Source: Arthrobacter rhombi (GTDB taxonomy: Bacteria; Actinomycetota; Actinomycetes; Actinomycetales; Micrococcaceae). Taken from it: a DNA stretch of 64,000 nucleotides. The stretch lies in NCBI RefSeq assembly GCF_900163545.1, contig NZ_FUHW01000037.1, forward strand, positions 36,947 to 100,946. Reading direction: 5' to 3'. Below, piece after piece: positions 1-8,488 of the stretch. The translations under genes and the position numbers were made by a program. How positions within the stretch are numbered: the stretch's first letter is position 1; each line of letters opens with the position of its first letter. The notes below the pieces were generated by a model, which ran no database searches, had not been told where the DNA came from, and saw only the letters and a program-made list of their open reading frames with translations.

Positions 1-450
1 CGTGTCACCGATGGCACGAGGGGACCCAGGAACGCCTTTCCCTGCATCCCATTCCTCCAGCCGTTCCAGCAGCGGGATGACGGTGGCCAGACGCCCTCGT
101 CGAGCCTCTCGTCCCGGAAACCCGGCCAAGGTGCGCAGCGCGGCCTCTTCGATGACCAAACGCGCGGCGTACAGGGATTCGAGGTCCTCGACACCGACCG
201 TGGCCACCCTGAGTCCTTGTCCAGGACGGGCCACGAGCAGCCCGTCCTGGACCAGCCGCTGGGCGGATTCACGCAGCGAACCCCGGCTCACCCCCAATTG
301 TTGGGCGACGATGGCCTCATGGAGTTGGCTTCCCGGCAGGAGCAGCCCATCGTAGATCGCGTTGCGGAGCTGAGCGGTGATCAGGTCGACCGTGGAAGAC
401 CGTTGCACGCGTGCCATGTTCGGTGCCGTTGAGTGCTGCCCTATGGGCAT
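1..450 (-). CDS. GntR-family transcriptional regulator, FCD type (partial)
   Basis: Reading the minus strand gives 150 codons open to the window edge, so the C-terminal part is missing. Residues about 30-85 form a GntR winged helix, with the LGVSRGSLREAAQRL recognition-helix pattern followed by a DGLLVARPGQG wing. A helical stretch then begins (VEDLESLYAARLVIEE), typical of the FCD ligand-binding domain. I chose the ATG at 450 because AGAGGGA lies about 8 nt upstream; the ATG at 417 has no ribosome binding site. The gene diverges from the ehuBCDA-like importer and shares its control region, so it probably regulates that importer in response to a small acid or ectoine catabolite. The role is inferred from position; the family assignment is firm. 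Confidence 0.88.
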   Translation of the reverse strand, partial: MPIGQHSTAPNMARVQRSSTVDLITAQLRNAIYDGLLLPGSQLHEAIVAQQLGVSRGSLRESAQRLVQDGLLVARPGQGLRVATVGVEDLESLYAARLVIEEAALRTLAGFPGREARRGRLATVIPLLERLEEWDAGKGVPGSPRAIGDT

Positions 451-639
451 TGGAAGTTCCCTCTCTGCCGCTCGCGGCGTGCGGGAGCTCGCACCCTTGA
501 GGGGTCTGCTACCGGATCCGTGGGGGTTCGATCGTAACTTAATCGTGATTGTGGAGCTGTTCGCGTGTTTCCCGACGAGCAGAAGACACGAATTCCCGCA
601 GGTTTCCGCGAGTTTCCGCGGATTTCATCTCCAGGATCT

Positions 640-690
640 TTAATTGTTGACAATCCAACGTCTGGAAAGTCGGATTGTCAATTGACTATT
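640..690. promoter_or_regulatory. GntR-type operator pair upstream of ehuB
   Basis: Positions 643-654 read ATTGTTGACAAT. An inverted repeat TTGACAATCC (647-656) / GGATTGTCAA (672-681) surrounds a 15-nt spacer. The ATTGT-NN-ACAAT core recurs at 13204 and 19099, and resembles known FCD-subfamily GntR operators. A possible -35 box (TTGTCA or TTGACT) overlaps the right half, so binding would block transcription of the importer operon. The region sits between the diverging gntR and ehuB genes. Confidence 0.75.
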
Positions 691-725
691 TCATGACTAG
701 CGTGATTCACACCACTCAGCACCAA

Positions 726-776
726 CCGGTCGGGTTCGCCCGACGTCGGTCCGCCCTCCTGGGGGAGGCTGGACCG
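726..776 (+). other. Structured 5' leader of the importer operon
   Basis: Two adjacent hairpins lie in the untranslated leader: GTCGGG-TTC-GCCCGAC near 728-744, and an imperfect stem GGTCC...GGACC spanning 748-775 with an inner CCTCC/GGAGG pairing. The second stem contains a GGAGG sequence about 45 nt ahead of the start, so it does not directly hide the gene's own ribosome binding site. The function is unknown. It may be mRNA stabilisation or attenuation. Confidence 0.35.
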
Positions 777-814
777 TCGCCACCCGGTCAATGCATCCCC
801 GAAAGAGGTACACC

Positions 815-1759
815 ATGATCCGCAGTATCCGTCGCAGGTCCCTGCTGGCCACCGGCGCCATTCTCGCTTCCGCCTCCCTCGCCCTGAGCGGTTGTGGCGG
901 AGGCTCGACCACCGAGGGCGAGGCCGGTGGCGACAGCGGCTCCGTTGAGGCCGGCTCAGGCCACCTTCAGGACCTGAAGGACAAGGGAACCATCACCGTT
1001 GCCATCGCCGGCGAGGTTCCCTACTCCTACGAGGAGGGCGGCAAGCCCACCGGTGCCACCATCGCCCTGGCCGATAAGATCTTCGGCGGGATGGGCATCG
1101 ACAAGGTCGACACCAAGCTCGTCGACTGGAACTCCCTCATCCCCGGCTTGAAGGCCGGACGTTTCGACGCCGTCAGCGCTGGCATGTCCATCCTGCCCGA
1201 ACGTTGCGCCGAGGCCGACTTCGCTGATCCGGAGATCATGTACACCACTGCCGTGATGACGCAGAAGGACAATCCGAAGGGTCTCGACGACCTCGACACG
1301 ATCAAGTCCAAGATGGATGACGGAGAGGACATCAAGCTCGCCGTGCTCGCCGGTGGCATCGAAGCAGGCTACGCGAAGTCTCTGGGCCTGAAGGTCCAGT
1401 CGGTCCCCGACGCACAGACGGGCATGGACACCGTGGACAACGGTCGTGCCGACGCCTTCGCCATGACCGCGATCTCCTTGACCACCATGGCCAAGGAAAA
1501 CCCGGACGCCAACATCTCCGTCGGCGACGGCTTCGTCCAGGAGATCGACGGCGTCAAGCAGCTCGGCGCCGGCTCCACCGTCTTCGCCAAGGGTGACGAC
1601 GAGCTGCTCGAGGCCTACAACGAAGGCCTGGCCAAGGTCACTGAATCCGAGGACTCCTACCTGGACGTGGTCGGTGAATTCGGCTTCACGGCAGAGAACC
1701 TGCCGCCGAAGGACATGACCACCGCTCAGCTCTGCGAGGGCGCTCCCGGCGACGAGTAG
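815..1759 (+). CDS. ehuB: Ectoine/hydroxyectoine ABC transporter substrate-binding lipoprotein (EhuB-like)
   Basis: This 314-aa protein is a cluster 3 (polar amino acid type) periplasmic-binding-protein-fold receptor. It has an Arg-rich N terminus, a hydrophobic stretch and a lipobox LSGC with the acylated Cys at residue 27. A Gly/Ser/Glu-rich linker and an SBP_bac_3 domain follow from about residue 55. The ATG at 815 is preferred over 791 because GAAAGAGG lies 6 nt upstream. It heads an operon with two permeases and an ATPase. The ectoine assignment rests on the EhuA- and EhuD-like neighbours and on a doeA gene about 18 kb away under the same operator type. Another polar amino acid remains possible as substrate. 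Confidence 0.8.
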   Translation: MIRSIRRRSLLATGAILASASLALSGCGGGSTTEGEAGGDSGSVEAGSGHLQDLKDKGTITVAIAGEVPYSYEEGGKPTGATIALADKIFGGMGIDKVDTKLVDWNSLIPGLKAGRFDAVSAGMSILPERCAEADFADPEIMYTTAVMTQKDNPKGLDDLDTIKSKMDDGEDIKLAVLAGGIEAGYAKSLGLKVQSVPDAQTGMDTVDNGRADAFAMTAISLTTMAKENPDANISVGDGFVQEIDGVKQLGAGSTVFAKGDDELLEAYNEGLAKVTESEDSYLDVVGEFGFTAENLPPKDMTTAQLCEGAPGDE

Positions 1760-1843
1760 TAGCAACACCTTGCTGCGGCCGGCCCTAGCGGCCGGCCGCA
1801 GCGCTGCTAGTCTGTCCCCCGCACGAGAAGGAGTCCAGCCTCC

Positions 1844-2572
1844 GTGGACGATAAATTTGCCGCGATCGGCGAGGCCATGCCGCGCCTGCTCGACGGCTTC
1901 CGCCTCACCGTTGAACTGACGATCCTCGGCGCCATCGCCGCGCTCATCCTCGCCGTGATCCTGGGCTTGGCCGCAGCCAGCCCCTCCAAGGCCTTCCGCA
2001 TTCCCGCCCGCATCATCATCGAGTTCTTCCGCGGAACCTCTCTGGTGGTTCAGGTCTTCTGGCTCGTGTATGTCCTGCCACTCCTCGGTGTCCCTATCGA
2101 GCCGATGGTGGCCGCCGTCCTGGCGCTGGGCTTGAACTACGGGGCGTATTCCGCCGAAGTCGTCCGCGGCTCGATCCAATCGGTGCCCGCAGGACAGTGG
2201 GAGGCCACCACCGCACTAAGTCTCGGCCCCATCCAGCGGATGCGCCGCATCATCTTCCCGCAGGCTTGGGCACTGATGATTCCCTCGTTATCCAGTCTGC
2301 TGATCCACCTGATGAAAGGTACCGCCATCGTGGGGTTCATCCTGCTGGACGACTTCACCTACCAGCTCGAGCTACTCAAGCGACCCGCAGGCACCCTGTT
2401 CACCTACGGCGTCGTAGGCATCTTGGGCTACTTCGCCTTCGCTCTGGTGCTCACGTTTATCATGAACGCCCTGGAGCGCCAAGCCAAGCACAAGCTGGGA
2501 CAAGGCACGTCGCTATGGCGGATGCTCTCGCCGGCGCCACCGCCGAGCACCCGGGCAGGAGGTGCCTCATGA
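1844..2572 (+). CDS. ehuC: Ectoine ABC transporter permease (EhuC-like)
   Basis: A 242-aa inner-membrane permease of the HisM/polar amino acid family. It starts with GTG at 1844, after AAGGAG at about 1826-1831. Hydrophobic helices lie at about 20-45, 65-105 and 150-215. The cytoplasmic EAA loop (GQWEATTALSL...) near residues 117-140 docks with the ATPase. The stop codon overlaps the start of the second permease (ATGA), indicating translational coupling. With the next gene it would form the heterodimeric channel. The C-terminal tail is Pro/Arg-rich and poorly conserved. Substrate identity is inferred from the operon. Confidence 0.8.
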   Translation: MDDKFAAIGEAMPRLLDGFRLTVELTILGAIAALILAVILGLAAASPSKAFRIPARIIIEFFRGTSLVVQVFWLVYVLPLLGVPIEPMVAAVLALGLNYGAYSAEVVRGSIQSVPAGQWEATTALSLGPIQRMRRIIFPQAWALMIPSLSSLLIHLMKGTAIVGFILLDDFTYQLELLKRPAGTLFTYGVVGILGYFAFALVLTFIMNALERQAKHKLGQGTSLWRMLSPAPPPSTRAGGAS

Positions 2573-3237
2573 TTGGCATTCCCGCAGCCATCGAATGGGA
2601 CTGGAGCGCCGTCTCGGACGTCCTGCCGACCCTCTTGACGCAGTTCGTGAAGGTGACCCTTCTGGTCACCGTCCTTGGTACGGTCGTCGCTTCCCTCCTG
2701 GGGCTGGTCATCGCCATGGCCATCCGGGTTCTTCCGCGCCCGCTGTCCGTGGCCGTCAAATGGATGGCGAACGTTATCCGGATGACCCCGATCATCGTCC
2801 AATTGCTCTTCGCCTCCTATGCCTTCCTGTCCTTGGACCTGATTACCATCGGCGTGATCGTCTACGGGATCCACTACGCGACCTACATGTCCGAGGTGTA
2901 CCGCGCAGGCATTGATTCGGTACCCAAGGGACAATGGGAAGCCACCACCGCCCTGTCCATGTCGACGGGACGTACCTGGGCCGCCATCATCATCCCGCAG
3001 GCCCTGCGAGCCACCATCCCGGCGCTGGGCAACTATGCGATCTCGATGTTCAAGGACACCCCGTACTTGCTGGTCATCGGCGTCCTCGACATGGTCAACG
3101 CCGCCAGGATCTACGGTGGTGACACCTACCGGTACACCGAAGCGTTCACCCTGGTGGGTATCATCTTCCTGCTGGCCAGCTACCCGACTTCACTCCTCAT
3201 TGGCAGATTGGAAAAGCGCCTTGCCTACAAAACCTGA
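2569..3237 (+). CDS. ehuD: Ectoine ABC transporter permease (EhuD-like)
   Basis: This 222-aa protein is the second permease subunit. Its N terminus (EWDWSAVSDVLPTLL) resembles EhuD proteins, which begin with a WDW...LPTL pattern; that is recalled family knowledge. Membrane helices are visible at about 25-45, 60-90 and 165-210, and the EAA loop (GQWEATTALSMS) lies near residues 122-135. The ATG at 2569 overlaps the previous stop by 4 nt. The 3' end overlaps the inferred TTG start of the ATPase by 17 nt, so all subunits are probably co-translated. It is shorter than the first permease, as is normal for this pair. Confidence 0.8.
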   Translation: MIGIPAAIEWDWSAVSDVLPTLLTQFVKVTLLVTVLGTVVASLLGLVIAMAIRVLPRPLSVAVKWMANVIRMTPIIVQLLFASYAFLSLDLITIGVIVYGIHYATYMSEVYRAGIDSVPKGQWEATTALSMSTGRTWAAIIIPQALRATIPALGNYAISMFKDTPYLLVIGVLDMVNAARIYGGDTYRYTEAFTLVGIIFLLASYPTSLLIGRLEKRLAYKT

Positions 3238-4066
3238 GTCAACAGCCATCCCGACGGCGGGTGCCGGTGCCGACGGCCCCGTGATCGACTTCCGCGATGT
3301 CGAAAAGGCCTTTGGCGACAACGTGGTGCTGCATGACCTGAACTTCAGCGTCCAGAAGGGCGATCGGGTCACCCTCATCGGCCCCTCGGGCTCAGGCAAG
3401 ACCACGATCCTGCGTCTGGTCATGACGCTGGAGGAGCTCACCGGCGGATACATCTTCGTCGGTGGCGAGCCCCTGACGCACGAGGAGCGCGGCGGCAAAC
3501 GGGTGCCCGTCAGCAAGAAGGACCAGAAGCGCATCCGCCAACGGATCGGCATGGTCTTTCAGCAGTTCAACCTCTTCCCCAACATGACGGTCGTGGAGAA
3601 CATCATCGAAGCGCCGGTGCATGTGCTCGGGCAGTCCAAGCGCGAGGCCACCCTGAAGGCCAAGGAGCTGCTGGAGCGGGTGGGCCTGTCCGATAAGGCC
3701 GGCGCCCACCCATCGTCACTGTCGGGTGGCCAGCAGCAGCGGGTGGCCATTGCCCGCGCCCTGGCCATGGACCCGGAGATCCTGCTGCTGGACGAAGTCA
3801 CCAGCGCCCTGGACCCGGAGATCGTCGGGGATGTGCTGGGCATTCTGCGTAATATCGCCGAAACCACTGATATCACCATGCTGATCGTCACCCACGAGAT
3901 GCAGTTCGCCCGCGATGTCTCCAACCGCGTCCTGATGTTCGACGGCGGAAAGATCGTCGAGGAGGCCTCACCTTCGGTGATGTTCAGCGATCCGAAGCAC
4001 CAGCGCACGAAGGACTTCCTGCACGCCGTGCTCGGCGAGGGTGAAAACACCCTCGGTACCCACTAG
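3221..4066 (+). CDS. ehuA: Ectoine ABC transporter ATP-binding protein (EhuA-like)
   Basis: A 281-aa ATPase that energises the importer. It has Walker A GPSGSGKT (54-61), Q-loop FQQFN, signature LSGGQ (167-171), Walker B ILLLDE (187-192) and a switch His in VTHEMQFA. An insertion after Walker A (around 84-108, [16 protein letters not shown]) is characteristic of EhuA relative to ordinary HisP/GlnQ ATPases. No ATG fits; I chose TTG at 3221 because GGAAAAG lies just upstream and it preserves a short N-terminal extension. GTG at 3281 is the alternative and would give a minimal domain. A strong terminator follows. Confidence 0.85.
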   Translation: MPTKPESTAIPTAGAGADGPVIDFRDVEKAFGDNVVLHDLNFSVQKGDRVTLIGPSGSGKTTILRLVMTLEELTGGYIFVGGEPLTHEERGGKRVPVSKKDQKRIRQRIGMVFQQFNLFPNMTVVENIIEAPVHVLGQSKREATLKAKELLERVGLSDKAGAHPSSLSGGQQQRVAIARALAMDPEILLLDEVTSALDPEIVGDVLGILRNIAETTDITMLIVTHEMQFARDVSNRVLMFDGGKIVEEASPSVMFSDPKHQRTKDFLHAVLGEGENTLGTH

Positions 4067-4070
4067 TCGC

Positions 4071-4110
4071 GCGGGGTGTTCCCAGGGGGGATGGGAACAC
4101 CCCGCGTTTT
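4071..4110. terminator. Bidirectional rho-independent terminator
   Basis: A perfect 14-bp stem (GCGGGGTGTTCCCA at 4071-4084 with TGGGAACACCCCGC at 4092-4105) surrounds a G-rich loop and is followed by GTTTT. It separates the convergent importer operon and ABC exporter pair, and can serve both strands. Confidence 0.9.
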
Positions 4111-5330
4111 CATGCCAGCCGGGTCCCCCGCGTCAGTTTCTTCACCGGGGTGCGCAGCCGGCGGCGCCCCGACTCCAGCAGTCCCGCCGCCAGCACGACC
4201 TGGACACCCAGACCCAGCGGCCAGAGCGGGGTGGTGCCGGTCAGATCGTATTCATCAACGACCGGCTGCTTCACCCCGTCCAGGCACGGATCGGTTGCTG
4301 CGGTGCCCCGTTGGGCTTGACGGACCATCGTGCTGACGGCCTCCATGGGCCCCTCACCCACATAGTCATCGGCTGCCGCATTGCGGGGTCTCACCGGTGC
4401 CGCGTCGGCGACCACCACGAAGGGGTTCGCCGCCAACAACCACGTGTTTCGTTCTGTGTGGTAGACGTTGACCGGAAATAGCGCTTTACCGCAGGAGAAG
4501 TTCTGCTCGTCGAAAACCGCCGCTGACTTCTTCTCGATCTCGGCGAAATAGGCCTCCTGGTCTTCGATGACATCGCCCTGGGCGTCCACCGCTTCGTCCT
4601 TCTCGTTGTACCTGACTTCCTCCCAGGGGTCATCGGGCCAGATCTGTTCCGAAGCCATCGCCGACTCCTTGACCAGCTGGAAGCTCAGACCGTAGATGAT
4701 CAAGGTCCCCAGCCCCAGCAGGGCAACCACCAGATAGCTGGCGACAATCGCGAACAGCGGCCGGGCGGAGCGGGCAGAAATCCCCACCCCGATCGCGCAG
4801 GCAACTCCCAGTTCCACGGCTGTCAGGGCGACCAGCACCGGTACCGCCGGGAGGTAGACGTCCCCATAGGTCATCGCCCAGATGATCATCGGCACCGAGA
4901 CCAGCAGAAAGGCCAGCGAGGAGATCCAGGCGGCCAGCCATTTGCCACACAGGATCTGGCCCGGGGTCAGCAGGGTGTTCTGCAGGATGGCCAGGGTCCC
5001 CCCGGCACGGTCACCGGTGATGGTGTTGGCCGACAGCGCCGGGGCCACCAGCAGGCCGAAGAACAGCACGAACCCGATGACCAGTTCGAACATGACCTGT
5101 CCGAAACCCTCTTCGGAACCCGCAGTCCACGCGGCCAGCCCGGCAACCAATGCCGTGACGGCGAACCAGACGGCCAGCATCACGTACCAGCCGCGCGAAC
5201 GCATCCGTTGGCGGCTTTCGAGTTGGAAGACGGCTCCTACTCCGGCCCAGAATCCCAATGCTGAGCCATCGCGTTGTTCCTTGCCCTGGCCCCCGTCGTC
5301 GGGACGGCGCGTCACCGTTGATGTACTCAT
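4110..5330 (-). CDS. ABC-2 type transporter permease
   Basis: This 406-aa membrane protein resembles ABC-2 exporter permeases. About six hydrophobic helices are visible: roughly 50-70, 80-105, 125-160, 165-185, 190-225, and a last one near 375. A large hydrophilic extracytoplasmic domain between the fifth and last helices contains two Cys residues that may pair. The motif ITGDRAGGTLAILQNTLLTPGQILCGKW is the conserved cytoplasmic loop of this permease class. Its ATG overlaps the stop of the upstream ATPase by 4 nt, so the two form one exporter. The cargo is unknown. Confidence 0.85.
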   Translation of the reverse strand: MSTSTVTRRPDDGGQGKEQRDGSALGFWAGVGAVFQLESRQRMRSRGWYVMLAVWFAVTALVAGLAAWTAGSEEGFGQVMFELVIGFVLFFGLLVAPALSANTITGDRAGGTLAILQNTLLTPGQILCGKWLAAWISSLAFLLVSVPMIIWAMTYGDVYLPAVPVLVALTAVELGVACAIGVGISARSARPLFAIVASYLVVALLGLGTLIIYGLSFQLVKESAMASEQIWPDDPWEEVRYNEKDEAVDAQGDVIEDQEAYFAEIEKKSAAVFDEQNFSCGKALFPVNVYHTERNTWLLAANPFVVVADAAPVRPRNAAADDYVGEGPMEAVSTMVRQAQRGTAATDPCLDGVKQPVVDEYDLTGTTPLWPLGLGVQVVLAAGLLESGRRRLRTPVKKLTRGTRLA

Positions 5331-6349
5331 GGCTGGGGCTCCCCTGCTGCTGTTGGATGGGTCGGAGGGTCCTGGGTGGTATTCACGGCGCGCAGGTAGG
5401 ACTCCTCCAGGATTCCCGAGGCGGGCCCAAAAGCCACCACACCGACCCCGGCGACAATGAGTTGGCGCAACAGCGCCGCGGCCTCCGGATCGGAACCGAG
5501 ATGGACCACGGCTTCCGCCTGCCGGGTTCCTGCCGAAAGGGTGAATTCGATGCCCGCGGCATCCAGCGCGCCAGTCAGCTGTTCGCGGTCCAGCGCCTCG
5601 ATGGCATAGCGGCGCCCCGTGGACCCCGCGTCGTCGACCCGCTGCTCACTGACGGTCCTACCGGCCGAGACGAAGACCGCCCGGTCGGCCATCTCATCGA
5701 GTTCGGCCAGCACATGGGAGCTCACCACCACGGTGCGTCCCCGTCCGGCCAGCTCACGCAGCAGGTTACGTAGCTCGATCCTGGCTCCCGGATCCAGCCC
5801 GGAAGCGGGTTCATCCAGCAGCAGGACCTGCGGGTCATTGACCAGCGCCCTGGCCAGGGAGAGCTTCTGCTGTTGCCCACGGGAGAGGACGCGCGCCGGC
5901 TGGGAGGCGAACTCGTCGAGCTTCACCAGCTCCAGCAGTTCCTGGGACCGGGCGGAGGCATCGGCCTTGGGGGCCCCGTAGAGCCGGCCCATCATCGCCA
6001 GGATCTCGTGGACGGTCAGTTCTTCCCACACGCCGAGCGTGTCAGGCATCCAGCCCAATAGGGCCCTGGCCCCACGCGGATCCTCGACGGGATCGATGCC
6101 GCAGATCCTGATGCTTCCGGTATCGGGGGCCAGCAATGAGGCGAGCATGAGCAGCAGGGTCGTCTTGCCCGAACCGTTGGGGCCGATCAATGCGGTGACT
6201 TCCCCGGGCCGAGCCGTGAAATCCATGGCTTCGACCGCGCGAACGGTTCCGAAGGAGCGGGCCAGCCCGATGGCCACCACCCCCGATCCGGCCGCCGGTG
6301 TTCGAACCGGAGCACCGCCGTCGTACTGGGTTTCCTGGATGCCCATCAC
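5327..6349 (-). CDS. ABC-2 type transporter ATP-binding protein
   Basis: A 340-aa CcmA/DrrA-type ATPase. Walker A GPNGSGKT is at 56-63, signature LSRGQQQK near 150, and Walker B VLLLDEPASGLDPG just after. Residues about 245-320 form the C-terminal accessory domain found in exporter ATPases such as drug or bacitracin exporters. It is the first gene of a two-gene operon and is translationally coupled to the permease. No substrate-specific neighbour is present, so the exported compound cannot be predicted. Confidence 0.88.
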   Translation of the reverse strand: MMGIQETQYDGGAPVRTPAAGSGVVAIGLARSFGTVRAVEAMDFTARPGEVTALIGPNGSGKTTLLLMLASLLAPDTGSIRICGIDPVEDPRGARALLGWMPDTLGVWEELTVHEILAMMGRLYGAPKADASARSQELLELVKLDEFASQPARVLSRGQQQKLSLARALVNDPQVLLLDEPASGLDPGARIELRNLLRELAGRGRTVVVSSHVLAELDEMADRAVFVSAGRTVSEQRVDDAGSTGRRYAIEALDREQLTGALDAAGIEFTLSAGTRQAEAVVHLGSDPEAAALLRQLIVAGVGVVAFGPASGILEESYLRAVNTTQDPPTHPTAAGEPQP

Positions 6350-6582
6350 CCCTCCTGACAGACTGCGCCACGGCGCCTTGTGCCCCGTGATCGTGCGGAT
6401 GAGCCTACGTTGGTTCGGTACGGAGCGAGTCAGCCCACGGGATGATCTCGGGGCGCATCATGACGGTTCACAGTCACTCGAACACGGCACCACGCCGCAG
6501 CCTCGTTACACTGGTTAAGAATGTGTCCGGCCGGCTCGGCGGCTGGCCGTCCTATCCTCAACCCTGTGGAGTGTGCAAACGC

Positions 6583-7869
6583 ATGAGCCTGATTGTCCAA
6601 AAGTTCGGCGGTTCGTCGGTCGCTGATGCCGAAGGCATCAAACGCGTCGCGGCCCGAATCCTCGCCACCAAGGAGGCCGGGAACGACGTCGTCGCCGTGG
6701 TTTCGGCCATGGGTGACACCACCGATGAGCTGCTTGATCTGGCCAATCAGCTCACCGATGCGCCGCCCGCGCGCGAAATGGACATGCTCCTGTCGGCCGG
6801 TGAGCGCATCTCCATGGCCCTGCTGGCCATGTCGATCGAATCGTCCGGCAGCCAGGCAGTGTCCTTCACCGGCAGCCAGGCCGGCATGATCACCGATGCG
6901 GTGCACGGCAAGGCGCGCATCATTGACGTCTCGCCGCATCGCGTGCGCCAGGCCATCGACCGCGGTTACATCTCCATCGTGGCCGGATTCCAGGGCATGA
7001 GCCGCGAATCAAACAACATCACCACGATGGGTCGCGGCGGCTCCGACACCACTGCGGTGGCCTTGGCTGCCGCCCTCGGGGCCGATTCCTGCGAAATCTA
7101 CACGGACGTCGACGGCATCTACACCTCGGATCCACGGATCGTGCCTGCGGCCCAGAAGATCGATGTGATCTCCAGCGAGGAGATGTTGGAGATGGCGGCC
7201 AACGGAGCCAAGATCCTGCATCTGCGCTGCGTCGAGTACGCCCGCCGTTTCGGGGTGCCACTGCACGTGCGCTCATCCTTCAATGACCATGAGGGAACCT
7301 GGGTGCTGCCCAGCCCCGAAGACAACATCAAGCTCCAAGAGGGAGACACCATGGAACAGCCCATCATCTCCGGCGTGGCCCACGACCGTTCAGAAGCCAA
7401 GATCACCGTGGTCGGCGTCCCCGACGTCCCCGGTTCGGCAGCTGAGATCTTCGGCGTGATCGCCGGTGCCAACGTGAATATCGACATGATCGTGCAGAAC
7501 ATTTCGAAAGCTGAAACCGGCAAAACGGATATCTCCTTCACCTTGCCCAGCGTCGAAGGCACTGACGCTCTCGAGGCCCTGGAAGCGGCCCGCGCCACGA
7601 TCGGCTTCGAGGACATCTCCTATAACGACCAGGTCGGCAAGCTGTCGCTGATCGGTGCCGGCATGCGTTCGAACCCCGGCGTCTCCTACCGCTTCTTCGA
7701 GGCCCTGCATCAGGCAGGGGTGAACGTGGACATGATCTCCACCTCGGAGATCCGCATCTCGGTCGTCACCGACGCCGAATTGCTCGATACCGCGGTACGC
7801 GCCGTTCACGGGGCCTTCGACCTCGACGGTGAAACCGAAGCCACGGTCCACGGCGGCACCGGCCGCTAG
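6583..7869 (+). CDS. lysC: Aspartokinase, alpha subunit
   Basis: This 428-aa enzyme phosphorylates L-aspartate at the start of lysine, threonine, methionine and, where present, ectoine synthesis. The kinase domain (1-245) opens with [11 protein letters not shown] and contains [15 protein letters not shown]. Two ACT regulatory domains fill 265-428, ending like Corynebacterium LysC. I chose the ATG at 6583, since the family begins at this residue and the upstream extension is not family-like. An internal start inside the gene would make the beta subunit. It stands alone: asd is not adjacent, unlike many actinobacteria. A clear terminator follows. Confidence 0.95.
   Translation: MSLIVQKFGGSSVADAEGIKRVAARILATKEAGNDVVAVVSAMGDTTDELLDLANQLTDAPPAREMDMLLSAGERISMALLAMSIESSGSQAVSFTGSQAGMITDAVHGKARIIDVSPHRVRQAIDRGYISIVAGFQGMSRESNNITTMGRGGSDTTAVALAAALGADSCEIYTDVDGIYTSDPRIVPAAQKIDVISSEEMLEMAANGAKILHLRCVEYARRFGVPLHVRSSFNDHEGTWVLPSPEDNIKLQEGDTMEQPIISGVAHDRSEAKITVVGVPDVPGSAAEIFGVIAGANVNIDMIVQNISKAETGKTDISFTLPSVEGTDALEALEAARATIGFEDISYNDQVGKLSLIGAGMRSNPGVSYRFFEALHQAGVNVDMISTSEIRISVVTDAELLDTAVRAVHGAFDLDGETEATVHGGTGR
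7351..7869 (+). other. Internal in-frame start for aspartokinase beta subunit
   Basis: An ATG at 7351, in frame with lysC, is preceded by GAGGGAG about 5 nt upstream. The resulting 172-aa product begins [12 protein letters not shown] and contains only the two ACT domains. It aligns with the Corynebacterium glutamicum aspartokinase beta subunit, which begins at an equivalent internal Met (family knowledge). This supports an alpha2beta2 enzyme under feedback control. Translation from this site is inferred. Confidence 0.75.
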
Positions 7870-7885
7870 AGCGTCCCGACCGGTG

Positions 7886-7931
7886 AAAGGCCCGGCCTCC
7901 CCCAAAATTTTTGCGGGGAGGCCGGGCCTTT
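7886..7931 (+). terminator. Rho-independent terminator after lysC
   Basis: A perfect 17-bp stem (AAAGGCCCGGCCTCCCC at 7886-7902 with GGGGAGGCCGGGCCTTT at 7915-7931) closes a loop containing AAAATTTTT. It ends only 18 nt before the next start codon, so the promoter of the deaminase gene must overlap it or the deaminase mRNA must be nearly leaderless. Confidence 0.88.
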
Positions 7932-7948
7932 CCTGCTAGGTTGGCGGC

Positions 7949-8485
7949 ATGGACGCCCATCACTCAACAGCCAACATCGACGGCCCCGGAAGAGAGGGCC
8001 AGCCACTAGACGAGACAGACCGCGGCCATCTGCGCCGTTGTGTGGAGCTGGCCCGCGAAGCCCTCGAGGCCGGCGACCACCCCTTCGGCTCGCTGCTGGT
8101 CGACGCCGCAGGCACCGTCCGCTTCGAGGACCGCAACCGGGTGAAGGACGGCGATGCCACCCGCCACCCCGAAATCGCGATCGCCCGGTGGGCGGCGGCG
8201 AACCTCAGCCCGGCCGAACGCCATACGGCAGTGGTCTATACCTCGGGGGAACACTGTGCGATGTGTAGTGCCGCCCACGCCTGGGTGGGCTTGGGGACCA
8301 TCGTGCTGGCCTCCAGTTCCGAACAACTCACCGCCTGGCATCGCGAATGGGGCGTGCCCGCGGGCCCCGTGACACCGCTGCCGGTCAACGCCGTCGCCCC
8401 CGGAATCCAGGTCATCGGCCCGGTGCCCGAGTTCACCGCGGAGATCCGCTCCCTCCAGGCGCGGCTGGCTGGTATCGAGGACTAG
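7949..8485 (+). CDS. Nucleoside/cytidine-type deaminase (CMP/dCMP deaminase fold)
   Basis: A 178-aa zinc-dependent deaminase of the guanine deaminase/TadA family. The catalytic H-P-E motif is at residues 73-75 and the second zinc site CxxC at 103-106 (EHCAMC). The first 20 residues are an unconserved extension. No clear ribosome binding site precedes the ATG, and the lysC terminator lies only 18 nt upstream. The last 26 codons are duplicated at 10847-10924, where they bound a low-GC islet. The substrate may be guanine, cytosine or a modified base and cannot be fixed from sequence alone. Confidence 0.88.
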   Translation: MDAHHSTANIDGPGREGQPLDETDRGHLRRCVELAREALEAGDHPFGSLLVDAAGTVRFEDRNRVKDGDATRHPEIAIARWAAANLSPAERHTAVVYTSGEHCAMCSAAHAWVGLGTIVLASSSEQLTAWHREWGVPAGPVTPLPVNAVAPGIQVIGPVPEFTAEIRSLQARLAGIED

Positions 8486-8488
8486 CAA
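8408..8488 (+). repeat. Direct repeat, left copy (deaminase 3' end)
   Basis: These 81 bases, including the stop codon of the deaminase, recur at 10847-10927 with 76 of 81 positions identical by my alignment. The copies bracket a gene-poor islet of about 2.4 kb. The arrangement resembles target-gene 3'-end duplication by an integrating element, or an old tandem duplication with internal replacement. Confidence 0.85.

Noticed and set aside
956..2179. Long minus-strand frame of 407 codons opposite ehuB and ehuC
   Set aside because: It mirrors the codon positions of two real plus-strand genes; high-GC DNA commonly gives such antisense frames.
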